Positions 60,155 through 64,000 of a DNA stretch of 64,000 bases are shown here, one piece after another. Each line of letters begins with the position of its first letter. The stretch's first letter is position 1. The notes beneath the pieces were generated by a model. That model did no database searches. It had not been told where the DNA came from and worked only from the letters and a program-made list of their open reading frames with translations. The stretch is from Macrotrachela quadricornifera. Lineage: Eukaryota; Rotifera; Eurotatoria; Philodinida; Philodinidae. The stretch spans positions 306,630-370,629 of the forward strand of contig JAJEKB010000238.1 of NCBI GenBank assembly GCA_022393335.1, given 5' to 3'. Made by a program: the position numbers and the translations under genes.

Positions 60155-62110
60155 ATAAAAAAAAAAGTGATATTGAAATGACTTGAAAAAAAGACATTTG
60201 TTTTTTTTGTTTTGTATTTTGTTTTGGTGAAAAGATTATTTGGAAAGGAAAAATAAAAATAAAAAGCTTTAGTAAACATTGTTGTCCCTATTTTAATATA
60301 ATTTTATTTATAATATAATTTTTTGATTATTGTAAATATAACAGAACGAAAAAAAGAACATTTTTTTTTCTTTTGTTCTAGTACGTTTATAATCACGTTT
60401 AAGTTATTCTTTTGCTTATTCATTCAATATTAATGCATGTACTTTGCTCCGAAGTTTTTTCTTCTTTTTCTTAATTGTATGTACGTGTCTAGGCTTATCA
60501 ATAGTATAGATATAGCACTTCTTTTGTATCTTTAAATTGCTTGTTTTTTGTTTTAAAAATATTTTAATGAAATCATCTATTGTTTATAAAAGTTTGAAAA
60601 ATATCTTCGATTTTATAATTTAGAATTGAAACGTTTTGAATTATTAATTAATTCAAATATAATTCTAGTATAAAAATTGTTATGACTGTAAGAACATGGC
60701 ATTTTCGAACTGACCCTTAATTTTATGGGTTTACCCATTTTTTTTTTCTGTTTTACTTTTTTTTTGTTACCTATTAAAGTGTAGTCTGACTGCAGACGTC
60801 ATTGAAAGAAAAATAGTTTGTTGCCTAGATGAGTACGTTGAGAACGACCAAAAAAATGATGCAGAACAAAAAGAAAAAAAAGGATGCCTGACCTTGTGTT
60901 ATAAATAAAATGCTGCGCCACTACTAATGTTTCTATCGTTCTGAGTGAAGAACGCTTTGCTTTCCTGTATCTCTTCTCGAAGCTGTGTGGTCGTGTGCGT
61001 GTGTATAACATATACAGGAAAGAAGTAGTGTATTTTTTTACATGTTTATTTTGCATATACGTTATATTTAGTCTTTATTTTATAACTAATATATATATAT
61101 ATGTATACATATATATGGTGAGATTTAATCCTTACAGAGCATGGCAATAATAGATGAATGGTAGAGATACAGGTATAGACAATAAAAAAATTTTCTCGGA
61201 ATTTAATATGACCTTGGTTACATAACCAAATAAATCCAAAATTTCTATTCTAACGAAAAAAATCTGTAATAAAATAATGGTTTCTTTTTATTTACTTTTC
61301 TTATTACTATTTGATGTACTTTTTTACTAAAAGTAGTTACCAATTAGGTGTATATTTCTGCTTTAATAATTAATTATAAGTCATTTTTTGATTGGATGCT
61401 GTAAGTTCATCAACATAAAAACAAATTTTTATTGATTTTGTCTCAAATATATTCATTCTAAATCACGTTCCCGTTGATAAAACTATACTTTATTAAAAAT
61501 GATAAAATAAAAGATAAATAATCGAGAAAAATTTATTAATAATTTAACAAATATTAATAATAAAAAGATTTCATTATAAACACATTGATAGACATATATT
61601 CTATTTTATTTTTAATATTATATTACACTATTTCAACTCAGTATATCATTTTTCGTAAATACAAAACGACAAAAAAAAAATGTCCTCAAACAATATATAA
61701 ACATATCTATGTGTAGAATAACATATGTATAGTCGTACTTGTAACCTCATTATCTTTTTCTTTTCTTTTTTTTTACTCGTTCTTTTTCCTTTTTTTTTCC
61801 TCTCATATGTATCTTCATTCACGCGCTCCTCTATTCATACAAGAAACAATGCCACTTTTTTTTTTGCTTTCACCGTAAATTTAAGACTGACTTGTTACTT
61901 ATTTTACTCGGGGTATATCAAATAACATATATTTGCTTTTGTCTTTTTATTTTTTTTTTTTAAATAAAAATTTTTCTTTATTTAATCTATAACTTATTTC
62001 GTCGTTATTATATTGATAAAAATCTTATAGAAATAAAATTAATTTTTCTATTTTAGATACATAATCATGAATAAAATATCTTAACATCGAATACAAAATA
62101 AATAAAAATA
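60155..62110. other. 2-kb intergenic region, no gene seen
   Basis: Between ALG10 and the nuclear receptor gene. It has T and A runs, a TA-rich palindromic patch near 61088-61116 and pyrimidine-rich tracts near 61740-61800. Open stretches at 60799-61056 and 61725-61925 are low-complexity and unsupported. Long upstream regions fit a regulated transcription-factor gene. Confidence 0.4.
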
Positions 62111-62877
62111 ATGAACAGTAGTTCTAATATGAATGCATTGATGATCGAAATTGATGATGATGATGATAATAATAATGAATCAAAAAGTATTGACGATGAA
62201 CAATCTGGAGATAATGATAGACAAAAATCTAAAACACATATATCTCGTTCATGTATGAGCAATACAAATTCAATAATTCCAACAAACAATGGAACAAAAC
62301 GTCATAAAGATGTATCACCATGTTATGTATGTGGTGCAAAAGCGCATGGTTACAATTTCGATCAAAGTAATTATCAAAAAAAAGAAGAAAAACAAAATAT
62401 TTTTTTATTTATTTAAATTATTTATAGTTACATGTGAATCATGCAAAGCATTTTTTCGGCGAAATGCTTTAAAATCTATGGTAACATAAAATAAATAAAA
62501 AAAACAACAACACAAAAAAATGTCAATATTTTTTTAGGATAAATTTCGATGTCGAAATAATAATAGTTGTACAATAACACCAACAACACGTAAACGTTGT
62601 AAACGATGTCGATTAACAAAATGTTTTAAAGTTGGTCAGTATTTTTATAATAAATAAATTCTTTTTTCGAATTATATTCTTTTATTTCGTAAATCAAGGT
62701 ATGCGTAAAGAATGGATACTAACAGAAGAAGAAAAATGTTTAAAAAGAAGAAAAATTGAACGTAATCGCTTAATAAAACAGCAAGCACAATTAGCTATTC
62801 ATCAACAACTTCAACAAAATAATGATATAAATAATTCTACCTTTCAAACAAATATTTCTTCATTATCTACTATTGAA
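62111..62877 (+). CDS. Nuclear receptor DNA-binding domain, HR96/DAF-12 (NR1J) type, 3' part not seen
   Basis: Exons 62111-62366, 62428-62480, 62538-62634 and 62699-62877 encode 195 aa in frame, then a good donor (GAA|gtatgt) follows. After an acidic Asp/Asn-rich start, zinc finger 1 is CYVCGAKAHGYNFDQ...CESC, with P-box ESCKA and CKAFFRRNA. Finger 2 runs CRNNNSCTITPTTRKRC...C with RCRLTKCFKVGM. The following KCLKRRKIERNRL stretch is the basic extension. P-box ESCKA and the GYNF phrase point to HR96/DAF-12/VDR relatives that respond to sterols or xenobiotics. No ligand-binding-domain exon appears in the remaining 1.1 kb, so the gene runs past the window or ends after the in-frame stop at 62887-62889. 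Confidence 0.85.
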
Positions 62878-64000
62878 GTATGTCCATGATAGAAAAAAAA
62901 AAAGACTTGTTATTTTCCGAAAAAGAAAAAAAAATGAAGTCATTTTTTTCTTTCATATTCTTATATAATTATTATCTTTAGGTTATTTGTATAATAATCA
63001 AAATACAATAGATAGATGATTTCTAAGGACATTTTTTTTATTTATTGACTGGTAGTTGACATGACATTATTAATAGTTTGAAGAGATAAGCAACTATTAA
63101 ATAATAGATTTTATTGATTGATGAAATGAATTTATTTCGAGATTAGTAATTATAATTTTATTTGAGATTATGTTTTATCGAAGAATATTTCATTTGTAAG
63201 TGAATAGAGAATATATTTAAAATGTTTATTTTTAGTGATCATTAAAATGAATAAAGAGAAAAAAAGAATAATTTATTAATTATTAATCAACTATATATAT
63301 TTTGTACTTAAAAAAAAATTATTCTTTTTTGTTTATCAAATTTAAAATCTCGCAAATATGAATTTTTCTATATATAGTTAAAATAGCTTATCTTATATTT
63401 AGGATTACAGGATAGAATATATTTTCGTAGCAGATTTGAACTATATACAATATTCAAATATTTTTCGATAATATCCTAACAGAATGATGTTTTTGCGTAA
63501 GTGTTTTATGTGACTTTTTTCTTCCGAATATGATCCACTTAAATGATTCAGTAAGTAGTTATAAAGTCATGTTGATATATTCTTGCCCCTACTAATTCAT
63601 TAGAATATCGCCTCTTCATCATTCCATCTCTTTAGCATGTGTCCACCATCACTCTACTTCATTAAAAAAAATGACTTTGATAGACAGGTTTGTTTTTTGA
63701 ATATGTTTCAAGTATCCAAGTTAAACATGCAGATTTTTAAGAAGTCATACATAAAACAGTTTGAATCATTTTTGTCTAGATAAAAATAAATCTAATAATT
63801 ATTGAATTACATGATTTCACAATTTTTTTCATAAGTATATACTTAAAGTGGGAGGGTTTCAGTACAAGATACCATTAAGAAGAAGTTCACTGTCACCCTT
63901 CAGCTAGACGCTTAGATAATTACATCAATTCACACTCATTTATTTCAATTTAAATCATTTATTTTAACTTTCTTCTAACTGTCTGTTCTTCTATATCATG
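62878..64000. other. Right edge: long intron or intergenic DNA
   Basis: These 1.1 kb follow the donor at 62878 and contain no recognisable exon on either strand. Most likely it is the first part of a long intron of the nuclear receptor gene. Base composition is slightly richer in GC after 63480. Confidence 0.4.

Noticed and set aside
1..64000. CRISPR arrays, prokaryotic operons, rRNA or tRNA genes, telomeric repeats
   Set aside because: I looked for regularly spaced direct repeats, ribosome binding sites, tRNA box A/B patterns and telomere-type arrays and found none that stood up. The spliceosomal introns make a prokaryotic source untenable.

Overview
The window is eukaryotic and most likely from a bdelloid rotifer. 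The DNA is strongly AT-rich. Most genes are broken by many short GT-AG introns of about 45-80 bp, often with a TTTTTAG-type acceptor, and are packed on both strands. Several start codons follow directly on a splice-acceptor-like AG, as expected if mRNAs receive a spliced leader. The species call is inference from this architecture and gene content. No database search was run; every identity comes from reading motifs and exon joins.

Layout. 1-3144 (-): DDX21/DDX50-like protein running off the left edge, with zinc-knuckle exons but no second RecA domain. 3319-6705 (-): S9B dipeptidyl peptidase of plant/bacterial type. 7053-9953 (-): WBP2 homologue whose 1.9-kb intron holds a complete matrix metalloproteinase gene on the other strand (7801-9557). 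10280-13056 (+): four-EF-hand calmodulin-like protein with a 2-kb intron. 13324-17376 (-): RASEF-like coiled-coil/Rab gene, then a separate two-EF-hand gene, in the domain order of animal RASEF. 18558 (-) and 19049 (+): divergent Tctex-type dynein light chain and a short PACT-domain centrosomal protein. 21166-21925 (+): secreted LURP-one-related protein. 23263-25528 (-): PIGB and LSM8. 26211-31003 (-): VPS53. 31522-33521 (-): single-pass coiled-coil protein with an LIR-like motif. 34075-34946 (+): DHRS4-like SDR. 35188-37029 (-): small unknown and a calcipressin (RCAN). 38207-39178 (+): 7TM receptor. 40273-41282 (+): nicotinamidase with a signal peptide. 41283-48740: 7.4 kb without an intact gene, with two decayed coding stretches. 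48741-50080 (+): fuseless family. 50371-54527 (+): BRPF-type PHD/bromodomain protein without PWWP. 54846-55824 (+): seven-knuckle CNBP. 56037-57374: two small unknowns. 57819-60154 (+): ALG10. 62111-62877 (+): HR96/DAF-12-type nuclear receptor DNA-binding domain.

These are mostly housekeeping genes: ER lipid-linked sugar transfer (PIGB, ALG10), retrograde tethering (VPS53), U6 snRNA binding (LSM8), chromatin (BRPF), calcium signalling (EF-hand proteins, RCAN, RASEF) and matrix turnover (MMP). No operon-like functional cluster or defence island is visible. The recurring unexplained structure is non-autonomous: several unusually long introns carry imperfect inverted repeats, two of them with arms of about 80 and 130 bp, consistent with foldback or MITE-like insertions. 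The most unusual genes are the RecA2-less helicase, the nested MMP/WBP2 pair, the plant/bacterial-type peptidase and the 423-aa PACT protein.
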